Notes: generated from the letters alone by a model not told the origin. Shown: positions 27,201-40,808, counted from the stretch's first letter. The stretch: 64,000 bases of DNA from Cyanoderma ruficeps (GCA_008694505.1 VZDJ01007753.1:21964110-22028109), one strand, 5' to 3'. Made by a program: numbers and translations.

Positions 27201-28929
27201 TCTGACAAAGACGAGCACCTTCTGTTTAAGTATGACTCCCAAAGTGGGTTATGATCTGCTGCATCCTCTTTCCAGTTAAATATTTATTATAATTAGTGGT
27301 TTGTGCTATGTAAGGCATGGGAGTACATAAATAAGCTACTTACTGCTGAAGTAACACTAAGTACATTGGACATTGTAGTGAAGTTAGACTAACTTAGACT
27401 AGATATTCTAGTCACTACAGAGTTATCCCCACCGCTAATGGGTCACGATTATAAACAGTCCCATCCTAGCCATTTAGCAAGGATCTGTCAATATTGACTC
27501 CAGATGTTTTTCTCATGAATCCCACAGAAATTAACAAGGGACTTGCTTTAGAGAGCATACGACCATCCATCTCTCCGTGAAAATCATTCTCTTGCAGTTC
27601 GACTCTGCAAGTTGGATTCTGCAAGATGCAAAATACCTTCCCTTTATTCAGAACAATGTTTTCAGTAAATATTTAAAGCTCAGCATATAACTGCACCTAG
27701 TAAGAGCCAATTTTGTGTTTATCTTCTTGAGCATATGTGAAGTCTTTTGGTGGGTTGTACAGGAAATCTCAGTAGTTTATAGGAGTGAATAAGGAATTAT
27801 GACTTGAGCAAAGTTGAAAGAGTAACAAATCAGGACCCTATCAATTATAATGAAGTCCAGGTCTTCTTCCATTCTTTTTTCACCTAGGAGAACATATCCT
27901 ACTAGTTCCCTCTGTCCTCCCCACCACAGGTTTCCTAAAAAAAACCAAAAAAACCAGCCATTCTTACCTATTTTTCTTTATTTAAAATACTCCAGTAGCT
28001 GTTCTTCCACGTCTCCTGTCTATTCAATGCAAGTGAAAACCGTAAAATGAAGTTGAGTAATTCTGGCACCCAAAGAAAGTGCAAGGAGACACTTTTGAAC
28101 AGCCAGAGGACACAAAAGCACTGCTATATTATACTCTTTGTCATTCCAATTTTAACAATAACAATAAGTATATTAATCACCAGCACCACTGAAGTTTTGT
28201 GTGCAATTAGCATTTCAACACACTCTCCCATGGCTGGGGTGGAGCAGCTCGCCTCCATTGTGAGCTGCTTTTAATTGTGGTGCAAGAATGGACAGCTCCA
28301 TGATTGCATTTTGGAAACTGGTGGCAGTTCAGATGTTAGAAGCAAGCTCAAGTTTCTTTGTTTGTTTGTTTATTTGTTCCTGTACTTGTGCTTCTGCTGT
28401 GTTAACTCATGGAAATTGCTTAGGGACAGATTTAAATCAAAACAGACAGTTTCCATTTTTGCTCTGTAACTAGTAAGGTTTGTTTAAGAGGCACTGCTGC
28501 TGGAACATAAGGCACGTCTGGAATGTTTGTTTACTTTCTGTTCTGAGCATGTGCCCTTTTGTTAGGAGACAGGGCTTTCCGTGGTGCAAATCTTCAGTGC
28601 CAGTGGCTGAGCCTCTTTAAATAATTAAAATAATAGTGTATTGAGATGGATTATTCTATATTTTTTAAATAAAGATGGGTGCATACTGTTTAATGGCATG
28701 TCTTCAAATATTAACCTTGTGCCTTACTGGTCTCAAAACCCTCCACAAATTACAAAAGCATGAGGATGTAAATGGTTCCTAGGATTATGCCTCAGCAACT
28801 TGAAAATGTTTGTATTTCTTCTGTGCTGGGTATATTTTGCTTACCCAAGCGGACAAGTCCTTTCTGGTTAATCCTACCCAGTTCTGTGACTTGCCCGTCC
28901 CATGGGGATTTGGTGCATGGAGGTTATTT
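18261..28929. other. Long gene-free stretch, nothing recognised
   Basis: About 10.7 kb of AT-rich unique sequence. Open frames such as 22,034-22,357 (+, 107 codons) and 25,054-25,371 (+, 105 codons) lack domains, splice context or coding-like codon use. A more GC-rich patch sits at about 25,170-25,330. A compact set of overlapping small inverted repeats lies at about 27,375-27,418. A (TTTG)n-like run occurs near 28,352-28,378. I see no transposon or RNA gene. Confidence 0.5.
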
Positions 28930-29080
28930 GTTCTATTAATCAGGAGGTTCCTAAATTCTAATCCTTGGTAAAGCACTGGATTGCCATCTGACCTTGGCAA
29001 GTCACTTGACCTCCTTTTGCCTCGGTCAATCCAGCTGGAAAATTGGGTAAAAAGCAGGACTTTACCGGAATATAGATGCT
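28930..29080 (+). mobile_element. MIR/CORE-SINE-like relic
   Basis: The segment around 28,988-29,025 reads 'ctgaccttggcaagtcact' followed by 'tgacctccttttgcctc'. This parallels the diagnostic MIR block in which a 'gtgaccttgggcaagtcac' word leads into 'ttaacctctctgtgcctcag'. Upstream, 'aatcaggaggttcctaaatt' resembles the gagtcaggaga..tgggttc portion. Downstream, 'ctggaaaattgggtaaaaa' parallels the ctgtaaaatgggg..aat part. The copy is old and has a small insertion near 29,025-29,035. MIR-type SINEs are shared across amniotes and rare in birds. The assignment rests on remembered consensus. Confidence 0.65.
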
Positions 29081-32000
29081 GCATCTGAGATGAGATTTCT
29101 TTTGCAAATAATAAAGAAACTAGTGTAAAACTAAAAAAGGACCTTCTCTAAAAGGCAACTTTCTGCACTTTACTAATCTTCGTTACATTTTAAATTTGGT
29201 AGGAGGTTCATCAAAACGTCTTGTTTGACACAAGAGTGTATTCTGGTGGTTGAATGGCTGATGCAAGGGGTTTTGTTTAATTTGAAAGGCCACATAGCTT
29301 TCGTCATTTAGCAATTTACATTGGCCTCTTCTTGATGTAGGAGGAATGAGGTAATGAAGGGACCAGACATGGATATGATATCTGACTGAGACAGCAACAT
29401 GCCACAGGCCAGATTTTCTGGCCTACTTTGCTCTGCTTCATGATTCCTATTGGGGAAAAATAGAAAAAAAAGTAGCAGACAGCACTCATCTCCCGTTTAG
29501 GGAGGCAAAAAAATGCTTTTTTTCTGAAATAGTCACCTTGGGATCAAAAGGAAAGTGTATGCTCCTAAATTCTTCTGATTGACTAGTACTCAGTATACTA
29601 ATGATGTAATTAGTGATATCTACACAAACGCAACATATTCCACTGGAGACTAGAGGTTCAAATGCCCTCTTACAAATCTAACAGAATCCTGGCATTTTAT
29701 ATAGAAAACCAAATTTAGGTCAATACAAGAGCTTTTACTGGAAAGTACAACAAACAGGCAACAGAGACTAACATGATTGCATGACTGGAAATGACAGCCC
29801 TACAGAAGATACAGATAATAGATAAGCATGAAGTCATGATGAATTGATCACCTATTCCTATATATACTTAATATATTCCAAGAAATTTACTAGTTTATTT
29901 TTGTGCATTAGGACAATTACTATGCTCTTGTTTACTTTTATAAAATTATTAAGCACTTTACACCTCTGAATGATTTCAGGGGGCTCAGACTTACTTTCAG
30001 CAATATTTTTTAATTCATGATACTTATTTAAATGATGACATAGGGGTTAAAGCTTGCACGTAGGCTATTAGATTCTGGAGAAGGGGATTTATATCATGAG
30101 AATAATTTAAATTTGAAACAGAAAATGGAACTCAGATCACCTAAAGATCACCTAAAATGAAATTCAATGAACTGGTAGCAGACCTTGAATAGCAGAACTA
30201 CCAAATTTCACAAAAGTAACTGAGAAGGAATTAATTCTCTTAAAGGAAGAAAATGGTAACTAAAATAAACAATCAAATTTTCATGTGCTTTTTGGTGTTT
30301 TCTTCACTCCAGTTCTTCTATTAGTCTTTTACTCTTAGTGGCAAAGGTTCATATTTCTTTGCATTAATTCTCTTTGACAATAAGTTGGCAACCTCCTTGC
30401 AAAAATATGCTGGTGATGTTTTAGGTCGGCCTCACCCTTAGGGAGATAAGGGGCATGGGAGGAGATGTTGTTTCTTGTTATGTAAAATATAGAGAGGTGT
30501 TTCTCCTTTGTTTCCATAAACAAGATTTTCTATTTTTTGCACACCACAGAGTACTCAAAATACACTGTGATTGGGTTCAGATTACTTTTCCATGTGGCAG
30601 GTAACCTTTAACTGGTAAATGAGTGGCATGATATGGCTTTGAATGGCATCTCCTATATCACCTTGCCATAAAGCCCCACTGAATAAGTACCAAATAAAGA
30701 ATATTTCTATCACCTGTCAGCCTATGCATAAAGACATTAAAGTAGCTAAAAAATCAGCTAGGCATTTTAGTGAAAAAAGTTTCAAAGTCGTAGCTTTTCT
30801 GAAGAAAAATGGAATTTTTATAATGGAAAATTTCAAAATTATAATACTCACATCTCAGAACAAGAATCAAAATTAATTAATTAAAAATCTATGACTGCTG
30901 TAATTAATATTATGTTATTAAACTAAATATTTTCAATTTTTAAAATAGTAGATTTCAGCATATCAGCATGAAATGATTCATTAGAAGCTTTCCTAACAAA
31001 ATCTGTAATTGCATCATAAATAGTTCTTTGATAAAGTATGAGCTGCATCTGCTGTCTGGTTGAGCTATATTGCATATAATACAGCACTAAGCTCCATACA
31101 AGAGCAAAGACAGGAATGACCTCTGCTTAACTGAAGAATTTGCATTCTAAAAAGAGAGAATGCAACAGATAGGAAGGGGAACACATGCTTTTTTTTTCCT
31201 TTCCCTGTCCCTTCTGATGCCTGCCCATACCAGTCTCCTCTGTTCAAGTCTGCATCTCCATCCAGCATTTCTCCCTGCCTTTGAATTCTAAGTCCACTTG
31301 TGAGTCATTCTCCAGTTTCAGCTTCATTCAGACCTTCCACCTCTGGGAAAGTGACTTGCAGAGAGGTGCTTTCATGTCCCTGCAAGGTGCCTCAGAAAAG
31401 GCTATCTCATGTGCGTGGTTCGGGTATTCTGGTACTGGATTAGGTGTGTAGACAGACAGCCTAGATAGAAGTCAAGCCTTTTGACAGCATCCTCTTTTTG
31501 TTCTCTGTCTCTTGCTTTCTTGTGCTACTGTCCTGCTGGTGGCTCTTACACGTTAGCCAGGGTTTGTCTGATACCAATTACTGGGTATACTCGCCCAGGG
31601 TATTCTTGAGCTGTATGTTTGCATGTGTTTAACAATATTTTCCTTCTTCTACTGACATCCATAATATATTTTTATCATGTTCCTCTTCTTCACTGATGTT
31701 ACTATATTAGGAAGGGGAGTGGAATGTGTAAGCATGAAGATGTGGTTATGGATGGTCATTCTTTCCATCTGTTATGTGATGACTGGGAAATATTTTTCAT
31801 TTATCAATGAAATCCCAAGTCTCGGTTTTATATTTTTCATTGGTGCTAAATTATTGAGGGGTGTAGTTACATCACACTTCCTTGACTATTATTTCCTTCA
31901 AAATTTCTTTTGAAGGTTTAGGTAGTTGCTACTGATAATGTGTTCTGGTAAACAAAATAAAAACGCATGCAGGTTATTGTGTTTAACATGCACAGTGTCT

Positions 32001-35000
32001 TTGACTGAAAGCTGATTTGTGCTTGATCAGTGAAAGCTGAAAGTGTTTGACCCCCACCTGGGTTGGGCTTTGAGGAATTAACCAAGAAGTGAACTCGAAT
32101 ATTCAGCTTGCCTATAATCCTGATAACCTGCCTGCATTCACTGTGTATCTGCATAGCCTTTGGACAAAATTCACCTTGTACTCAGGAGCATTCTCGAAAC
32201 AAAACAAAACCAAACAAAACAAACTACCCTGGTTTCCTGGAGGGAAGTATTTTACACTTTCCTCTGGGCACACACAGAAAACAGTAACATGTTAGCAATG
32301 TCTCGTTATACAGAAAGATCTGTAATTGATGCAACAGTTATTTCAGTTTTTTATCAGTAATTAAATAATTTATGCTTGATTGTGTGCCTATATAAAAAAC
32401 ATACTTGCATGCCTTTTTTACCTATCAGGCAGTATTCTCTATAAATGATCAGTAAATCACACCGGTTTCTTTTTTTCTCCTTTTTTCTTTTTCTTGATTA
32501 AGCAAATAGTATACCAATGCAGGGAAAATCTTACTGCCTGCTTAAGATGGAATTCTTCCTTGTGCTTCTCTTATTTAGAGGCATGTCTTAGAGAATTGAT
32601 GGATTTTGGGATCTTGTCCTGTCTCCTTCCCTTTTCTGGTACATTTCTCTTTAAAAGTCTCACTGTCAGATAAAAGGCCTGTATGTAGTGGCTTTTGTTC
32701 TAGAAGTTTCATCTTCTTTGAAAAAGGTGAAGGCTTCATATAAGAAATAAGCAGATAATAGCTACCTCATGCCAGTTGTCTGTAAGGCTTAATTCTTAGG
32801 ACCTCAAACATTACTCGAAGTGGACTAGCCATGGGATCAATCCTTTATGCAAAAGTCTCCCAAGATTCCCTAGAGGAAGATGTGAATAAGGTTCAGAGCA
32901 AAAGACTCGCTCTGTGATTATTTTTATTAGGTGTTATTATTTTTATTAGGATTACTGTTAGCATTCATATCTTAGCTTTCTTTAAAATCGCCTCCATTCT
33001 ACCAGAGGAGAGATAGGAAGAATAGTGACCCTTTTCACCCAGCTCCCCAAATGTGATTTGGGACAAGCTGTAGTGACTATAGAGGCAACATCGTGTGAGT
33101 ATTAGCATGATTAGGCTGCCACGTCCTAGCTATCATGTCGTTCCCAGTACTTTGGAGCCTATATATTTCTGGCAGTTGCCCCATGAAGGAAGTAGTTTGT
33201 GTGTTGATGGATACCATGCAAATTGTTCTGTCTGAAGGAGCTCTTGCACAATCGACCTTTTTGAGAGGAGAAAAAAATAGATTCCCTCTGTCTGTGTAAT
33301 TCTGTCACTCAAACCACACCTAAATATCAGTAGGAGACTGAAGGTTTGGGGAATTGTTGGTTTTGGCTAGCAGTTACCATGAAGAAAACAGCCAGCTCCT
33401 GAGATCAGTGGCATGAGGATAAATCCAAAACTCAGCTGAAATGGCTTAAATACTCCAGGTTTACATCAAAGCACTGTAGTCAGCATGACCTAACTGTGCA
33501 AACGGCCATCTAAGACAAAGAAAAGCATTCTAAACTTATTTGTGCAAATGCTTGTGAAATTCTGAGGAGTATTTTCTGCTTTACATACTTTTCATTACTC
33601 TTTCCAACAATTTAAAGAAAGCTACCACCATTGTCAAAGCAAATTAACTTGTTCTTTGAAAATCAATCTTCCTTTTTTTAGGTGTATACTGTATATCCTC
33701 ACACATTTTTTTTTGCCAGTGATGGTTTGACACGTTTTTATCTCCATGAACAACAAAGCCATGTATAATTCCATGCAATTGTCTTTTAAGATATGAGGGA
33801 GAAAAAAACCATAATTTACAACACAAATATATTAGATTTTTATATAAAAAGCATCACATGTATTGATCAAAATGACTTTCTTTACAATATTTGATGCTCA
33901 AAAGAGAACTAATTGTATTACATGTTATAAGTACATATTATCCCGTTCAAGCTGTGCCAAACAGGAAAATTGACAAGAAAGCATCTACGTTAAGAGTCAC
34001 ACGCCTCCAAGTTGTAATCAGATAACAGTCTCTTTACACTGAAGTGGTAATATTCTAAAGGACCTTTTCAAATGCCTTCCAACAGGAGTTAAGAATATCT
34101 TTATTAATCTTTATGTAGATTAGAAACACTTTCCACATATATCTTGCATTTGTGTACCTCTTAGTTTCCAGATATATTTGTTAAGGATGCACAGTCTTCC
34201 AACATAATGAAACTGTTACTCATATAATTCAAAAACCTAAAGTAAGACAGTTAATCTAAAGCACATCCATACATATAAACAGTAGAGGATGAAAACAAAA
34301 TTGTCATGTATGCATACACAGCGTATATATTCTATAATAATCTCTTCCTAATCAGTTGTGCACTTTATAAAACAATGTAAGAGAAATGACAATGCTGTCA
34401 TTTGTATACTCTCTCTCAGTTCTCTAATGGAAAGCTTTTTTTTTCTCCTTGCCAGCTCATTCCTGACAATGTTAATGATTCACTATAAAGCAGCTTCTGT
34501 GCTATGATTTGTGACATTCAGGCTGGTTAGATGGGAGGACTAGGCAGGTTTCTGGGGAGTGTTTTGGATGCAGAAATGCCTTGAAGATAGCACTTTATTA
34601 TATTTAGGACAAGTATGACATCCCACTTCAAGGAATAGGCCCCTATACATATTGAGAAGGGATTTCTATGGTTTAAGTGGGGAGGAGGAGGAGGTTAGTT
34701 TAAAAGAATGCCTCTGTGTTTTTTGAGACGACATAAAGATAGGAGGTAGAGAAATGGAGGCAGGAGGCAGAAGGATTATGGATAATGGAAGAATTTTGCC
34801 TGAGGGTATGTGCCTGCTTTGCCTATTCCTGTATAACTAGAATATTTATAATTCAAATACTTATCTTTAATAATTAAAAATGAAGGAATATTAAAGACAA
34901 AAGGTAGAGAATATTATGTACACATATGTAGGCATCATGCATTAAATCCCTACACTTGCAAAATATAGCAAGAGGTAGATTTAAAGGAGGTTAAAAAAGT

Positions 35001-36539
35001 GAATATTTTAAAATGTCTCAAAAAAAGAATTTCTAATTCACTCCAGTTCTGCCAGAAATGATACCCCTTACTTCTTATTTCTGCACATAACTAGTCATGG
35101 AGAGAGCTACTAAAAATACACTGCATGGTGGCCTGACATCAGCACATCAACAATTAAAAAGTGGATACAAATATTTCAGGTTTTCACAACCTTAAAAGTT
35201 TTGCTCATGATTTATGAAAACATCAGATTTACCAGGGCAATTGCATTTTGCTTTTACAGGACACTTAGTTACATAGCTTAAGTAAACTGTTAGTTACAAC
35301 AGAATGTAATATTCTACCACCTTCAGTAGCACCCTCTGATCTGCTTTCCACAGACAGCAAAGAAACAAAGAAAAACAGCCATTGCTGTGGATAGAGAAGA
35401 GTGTTTGAAAAGAGAAAGAGACCTCAAATATGCCCTTAGGTATTATAAAGCTGTCAATTACAAGCAGTAAAACAATACAAAGGCTGCAACAAATAATTTA
35501 TAAAGAGAAAATTATACAAACAAATAAAAACAGAAATTAACCCATTATCTTTGAATAATTTGAAAGATGCCATTTCAAATATTATAAATTAGCATAGCAA
35601 AATAAAAAAGGGTATGGTTAAATAAAAGGTTATATTTCAGAAACAGAAATCTTATACACCAAAATATGAGTAAATCAAAGATTCAAGTCGTATTACTCAC
35701 CAAGGCTAAAGTAGTTCAATTTTGAGGTAGCTTGGCTATATGAAATTGAATTTATGGATGATAGGTTAAACTAATGCTTGAAAATCAGAGGTGTTAATAT
35801 TTACACCTTTGCTCATTACAGCAAGAAAAAGACTAATGAAGAATTAGACATCCAAGTGTCTTTACTCTTCCATCAAACAGAGTAATCTGTGTCTGAACAT
35901 TATTAGAACCTGAAAATAATAAGAACTATTTTTATATACATATATGTAATAATATTATATATAATATTTTTAATGGATGCATAAATACTTGATGACAGGT
36001 TTAATATATTTATCTGATACCAAATTAGAACTATTGAATAAGACTAATGAAATCATTATGCCAAATGGAGGAAGCATTCATAATCTAAAAATATACGGGA
36101 AAAGTAGTGAAATGCTATTGTTGAAATATAAGTACATTCTATATAATCTACTTCATCAAACCTTGCAGATTTAGATCAACCATGTTATTTACTTGGGGCT
36201 TTTGATAGATGCCTGAAATATTAAAGATCAAATAAACATGTATGACGATTGCAGTTTTTAAAGTATAAATGTCCAAAAAAAAGAATTTTAATGTTTTGTG
36301 GGGTGGGTTGGTTGGTTTGGTTTGGTTTTCTTCTTTCCTAGAAAATATCAGGGATTTTCTCTTAGGACATGAACCACCATCTATCCTAGTCAATGAGGTG
36401 GTGTCATTGACTTCACTCAGTTTTAGGTTTGGCTCATTGGACAGAGAAACAAGACAAAAAAATTTATAGCGTTTTAGGACTTACAGTGTGAATCTTAAAA
36501 TTATCTGGGAAAGGCACGTGTAAGTAATAAGGGAATACA
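29081..36539. other. Long gene-free stretch, nothing recognised apart from simple repeats
   Basis: AT-rich sequence. It includes an (AAAAC)n-like run at 32,196-32,224, a 15-bp direct repeat ATTATTTTTATTAGG (32,917-32,931 and 32,936-32,950), an A/T palindromic stretch near 35,935-35,972 and a G/T-rich simple run near 36,298-36,330. Open frames up to about 80 codons look fortuitous. No repeat family or RNA gene is recognised. Confidence 0.5.
32196..32224 (+). repeat. (AAAAC)n-like microsatellite
   Basis: Imperfect array of AAAAC/CAAAC units, about six copies. Confidence 0.8.
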
Positions 36540-36790
36540 ATGCCCCCAGCATTATCTGCTCAATGCCAAAGTGGCAGAGGCTTTATGCAGGACTGGGACA
36601 TGCCAGGCAGCCCTGGTTGGGGTGATGGCCGTGATCAGTGCCGGGGTGGGCCCAGGACAGGGAGTCTGGAACCCGACAGCGCTGACCTGAACAGATCCTG
36701 TCTCCTCCTTGCATCCACTGCGGCACAGGCTCAAGGCAAGCAGAGGATAGGTTGTCTGTGCCCACATCCTGTCAACACAGGTTGATGATG
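36540..36790. other. GC-rich patch of unknown nature
   Basis: A sharply more GC-rich 250-bp patch in AT-rich DNA, ending in a short TGATGATGATGA run at about 36,783-36,794. It is open on both strands (36,540-36,785 plus; 36,552-36,767 minus). High GC lowers stop-codon frequency, so this may be chance. I recognise no protein domain or repeat family and see no good splice sites at its edges. It could be an unrecognised repeat or an exon; I cannot tell which. Confidence 0.3.
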
Positions 36791-37285
36791 ATGAGTAATA
36801 GATGGGAAAGATATGTGATGCTTAATTAATTACATTTGACTGCTATGCTCTTTTTTTTTTTTTAACTTTCTTTTTTTGCCATATACATTTTAAGTTATTT
36901 TTGGAGAGTGTTTTTGTGAAGAAGAGCTGTTGAAAGAAATTTTATATTAGTTTATCCAAATGCCAATACTACCTGTTTATGAGCTTTGTATGGAGAGAGT
37001 GGTGTCTTTGGAGGTTTGCACTTTAAAATAAAAGTTAATTTCTTCATTTATGCACATCTATTCATTTGAAAAGCTATTTCAAAAAAGTTATTATTATTAC
37101 AAAGGACAGGAAAGGATTTTTTAAAAAAAAATTGATAAAGAACAACATAATAGATCAAGTAGAACAAAAATGAAAAGCTTTTAGACTTCAGTATATTCTT
37201 TGATCCAAACACAGCCCAGAACCCATTCCTAAATTTGTATCCGCCTAATGAACGCTTTCATCAGCCTTTCTATATTCCATGTCAT
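36791..37285. other. AT-rich flank of the candidate exon
   Basis: Very AT-rich, with T runs around 36,851-36,863. If the adjacent minus-strand exon candidate is real, this would be its 3' untranslated flank. I saw no clear minus-strand AATAAA (TTTATT on plus) close downstream, which weakens that reading. Confidence 0.4.
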
Positions 37286-37408
37286 CTACTTCTTCAACGC
37301 AGAGAGATACCTGTAACTCTTCTTCTTTCCAGGTACTTTTGCAATCATGACATCTTCTAAAGAAAGGTCATTGTTGAGCTTTACTCTAACAGCTGCTCCA
37401 ACACACAT
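37286..37408 (-). CDS. Candidate terminal coding exon (40 codons, unidentified)
   Basis: On the minus strand a pyrimidine-rich tract ending TTGTATTTGTAG (37,420-37,409) abuts a 40-codon open segment that ends in TAG at 37,288-37,286. Its frame begins at phase 0 exactly at the AG; the other two frames stop within nine codons. The translation is moderately hydrophilic, contains a DLSLEDVMIAK stretch at residues 14-24 and a basic PGKKK at 26-30, and ends LSALKK. It has no signal peptide or transmembrane segment. I do not recognise the family. An ATG coincides with the first codon, so it could instead be a small independent ORF, but a predicted acceptor directly before it favours an exon. A weak alternative donor (AG|GTATCT) lies inside near residue 32. 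It could be part of a gene whose other exons lie at higher coordinates, a pseudogene remnant, or chance. Confidence 0.33.
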   Translation of the reverse strand: MCVGAAVRVKLNNDLSLEDVMIAKVPGKKKSYRYLSALKK

Positions 37409-40400
37409 CTACAAATACAAGAAAAGAGAACTAAAAGAAAAAAAGTATTAGTGAAAAAATGGGGTTTGGTGTCCTGAATTAAAAGTAAGTCCAAACAAAC
37501 CCACTCTTCCCAATATACAAACTTATCTTGGGTAGCTTTTTTTTTTTTTTTTAATTAGCCAAGATGTTAAGGTATTAATGAGGGTTGAATGAAAAACAGA
37601 AGAAAATAAGCCTGTATAAGCATGCACGCAGAAGGACTACAGGAGGTGATGTATCCACGAATGACGTGAATATCTAACCTGTCAACCAGCTGATGACATG
37701 GACCTGTTTGGATGCTTGAAAAGCATCCTGTGTATGATCACAGAAAGGAGGAACTCAGTAAGTGCTGAACTAGACAGTGAACATTTAGTAACACAAAAAT
37801 GATTTTATCAATGCCACCTAGGATTGCAGTGGAGTGACAGAGCAGGGAAGATGAGCAGTGGACTGCAATATCTCTGGACTTCAGCAGAGACTCCAGTTAA
37901 TTAACAGTTAATATTCAGGAGAATTATAAACTGTTGGCAAGCAGTTGGTAGCACTGGAACAAAAATTATTGCTCTCTCAAAATTTTGTAATCTTTACCTG
38001 CTAAACCTGCTATCTTGTGAGTATTAAACACTGCAAAATTGTCTTCTGAAATATGCAGTATTTGTCTGTGTGTGAACCTTTTCCTGTGCTTGATGGCCAC
38101 TTTGTAACATTCATTCATGATACACAAGGAGAAAGAAGATAACAACCCATTTTTAAAAATAAATACAATAGCCTCTGCCTGAAGCTGAACATGCTCAACT
38201 TTTAAACATCTTTCGTAATTGTAATATGGAAAACACCATCCTTTTAAAATTAGGTGGTTACAAATGCAGCAAGTGGATTTCTCTGTGAGTTCACTCAACT
38301 ACATGTTCTCAGATATCTTCTAAAAAATCCAGCCTTATGAGGACGTGAATAAGCCTGCACTGAGACAGGTGCAGTCTGTTCCTGGAATTCCTCTTCAGTA
38401 TTATCGCATCTTTTTTTTTTTTCATGTCATGCTGCTGGGTAGAGAACAGGTGATGATGTATTTTAAGCTCTTCATTGTAGCATGGGAAAACTGTGGTCAA
38501 GTACCACTGAACAGAGACATCCCACAATATGAAGGTGAGTTGCTGAACATAGGATTTGGATCCTCATTTTTGCAGTACAGCCGCTACAAGTGTTTGATCT
38601 ATGCTCAGCAAAGCAGTTTGGTCCAGTAACATGTCAATTCCCCCCCCAGCTGCCTTCCCATGGCTTAGCAGTAGTATTAAATATTTTCATGCTAAATCAT
38701 AGTCGTATGAATATCTCCTCCAGAAATAAACAAGAATCTTGGTATACTCCTCTGGTTCTCCAACTGCATGTATGAGGGTGATCTTTGGTTTGGCAAAGAG
38801 GGTGGGGATCTGCTATGTCTGTACTTGAGCAGTGCTCATGAGAACTGAAAGCAGGGAGAAAATTACACAGCTATGAAGTTCTGCAAAAAGAGAAAATGTA
38901 TAGATATTAAGGAGGTAGAAGGACCAGAACACATGGATACAGGTAACTGTAAACAAAAGTTCACTAATCATATATTGATAGACCAGTCCAGGTATTCCTA
39001 GCAAATTACATCCAAGCTTCAAAACAAATGCAATTCCCCACATTTTCAGGAGGGTTGGTCTGCTCAGGCTTAGTTCATATGACTGGCATGTATAAGGGTA
39101 GAGGGTACGAGAGTATGGATACCTACATATGTGTAGACAGATCCTCAGTTCATACATCAAGTTTTATGCCAGAAACCACTGATGTCTAGAATAAAAATGA
39201 AGGAAATTGGCAGGACATCATGGATTCCAAGATATTTATAAACTTGGAAAGCTTTAACAATGTAAAGCTGTGTTAAGATGGAGCCAACTACTGAGAATGC
39301 TGGCAGCCTGGAAGCTAAAAAGCTCTGTATGTTCATCTATAGTTATGTTTGAGCATGTTTCAGCATATTTGTGCTGTTCTTGTAATATACTAAAACTCAA
39401 AGTATCTCTCTCAACCTGTCAAGAGCCAAGTCCATTGTTGCCTTTTGCTATTAAATTTCTGTTTTTCCCTTTCACTACCTCACACCCAAACTCTTAATTA
39501 GTGCTGTGTTTGTATAGAAATTGCAATTACCTAAAAAATTGTGTGTTGACCAATGGAACATAACAATGCTTTCACAACTTCAAGAACAACATTTGTTCCT
39601 GATAAAGAGAAAACCCTGAACCCTTAAATAAATGAAAATTCCTTAATGTCATTATCATAATATTTAAACCAACTTCTAAAAATAACATGCTAAAAAACAG
39701 CTGAGTAATTATGGAAGCCTGTCCAATAGACAGCATACAGGCACACACACTTGGGATCTTCCATGTGGTGACAAAACAGCTGAAATAGCTGGGAAGGCTT
39801 TAGGTTTGCATCTAAAGTGATGTTGCCCACGGCTAGAACACAGTGTATATGCTCAGACATGCAACTTTCATTCAAAACAGAATGTGTGTAAAGAATTAAG
39901 GCACCAAGAGACATAAAAAAAAAAATAAAATATTTAGTTGCCTAATTGCCAATGCTAGTCCAAGTAATAAACAAAATGTGTTAGATACACTAATTTATAG
40001 AGAGCAATTGTGTCTGATTAATACCACATCCAATAGAATGATTCATATAACTGGAATGTTAAAATCACTGACTATGAACTGTTAGCAAAGAGAGGGATAC
40101 TATAGGGAAAACCATGGATGATGTATACAAAAGATAGCATTATTTGGTCTAAAACTATTGACTCAGTAAGAAAAGAAATTTGCAATGCCTATTGATCAAC
40201 ATATTTAATGAGAAATCTTGAGATGGGGTAGTGGTACAGAAGCTAGCAGCAGGCTACCAGATTGAATTTAAGAGGATGAACAGCTCTTTTAAAAATCTAA
40301 GATGGCCAGAGAAAAAATTACATTGTGAGGATGTTAATCAGAAGTAACGTGCAGGAGATTTTGCCCACTGAAAGATCCTTGGAGTCTCTTAAAACTCTGG

Positions 40401-40808
40401 ACAACCTTCTAATAAAAGTATTTAAAGAAATTCAAAACAGTCCAAGAAGTAACTTTGATCTTATGGATAAAGAATTATTTACCAACAGTTATCAAGGTAT
40501 TAGTGGGCACAGTATCACTTTCTATTTATGTGCCAACAAGTTACAGTTCCATTCTGTAGTCAAACAGCCAGAGGTATTTCAGGAGTGATATATCGGGTTG
40601 CATTTTTCATTCCAGCTTGTCTTGTCTCTGAGTTAGGGGCTCCCAGCTCTTGCTGGTTTCAGAACTCAGCAGGAGCTAAGAACTAGGAAACTACCTTTCT
40701 CCAGATCTCATGGCTCATCGTTTATGGCACTGGATCAACCCTGCTGTGTGACACTCTAAACCTCTCCATTTATCACTCACACTGAGGGTGTCTGAACCCT
40801 GGTGCAGG
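37409..40808. other. Non-coding stretch, nothing recognised
   Basis: AT-rich sequence with a 16-T run (37,537-37,552). Open frames at 37,966-38,298 (-, 110 codons) and 38,813-39,160 (-, 115 codons) lack domains and coding-like codon use. The plus frame at 40,325-40,588 is moderately coding-like in composition but shows no recognisable motif or splice sites. No repeat family recognised. Confidence 0.45.

Noticed and set aside
38813..39160. 115-codon minus-strand frame with hydrophobic segments
   Set aside because: Hydrophobicity comes from T-rich codons in AT-rich DNA; no family resemblance and no splice or conservation evidence.
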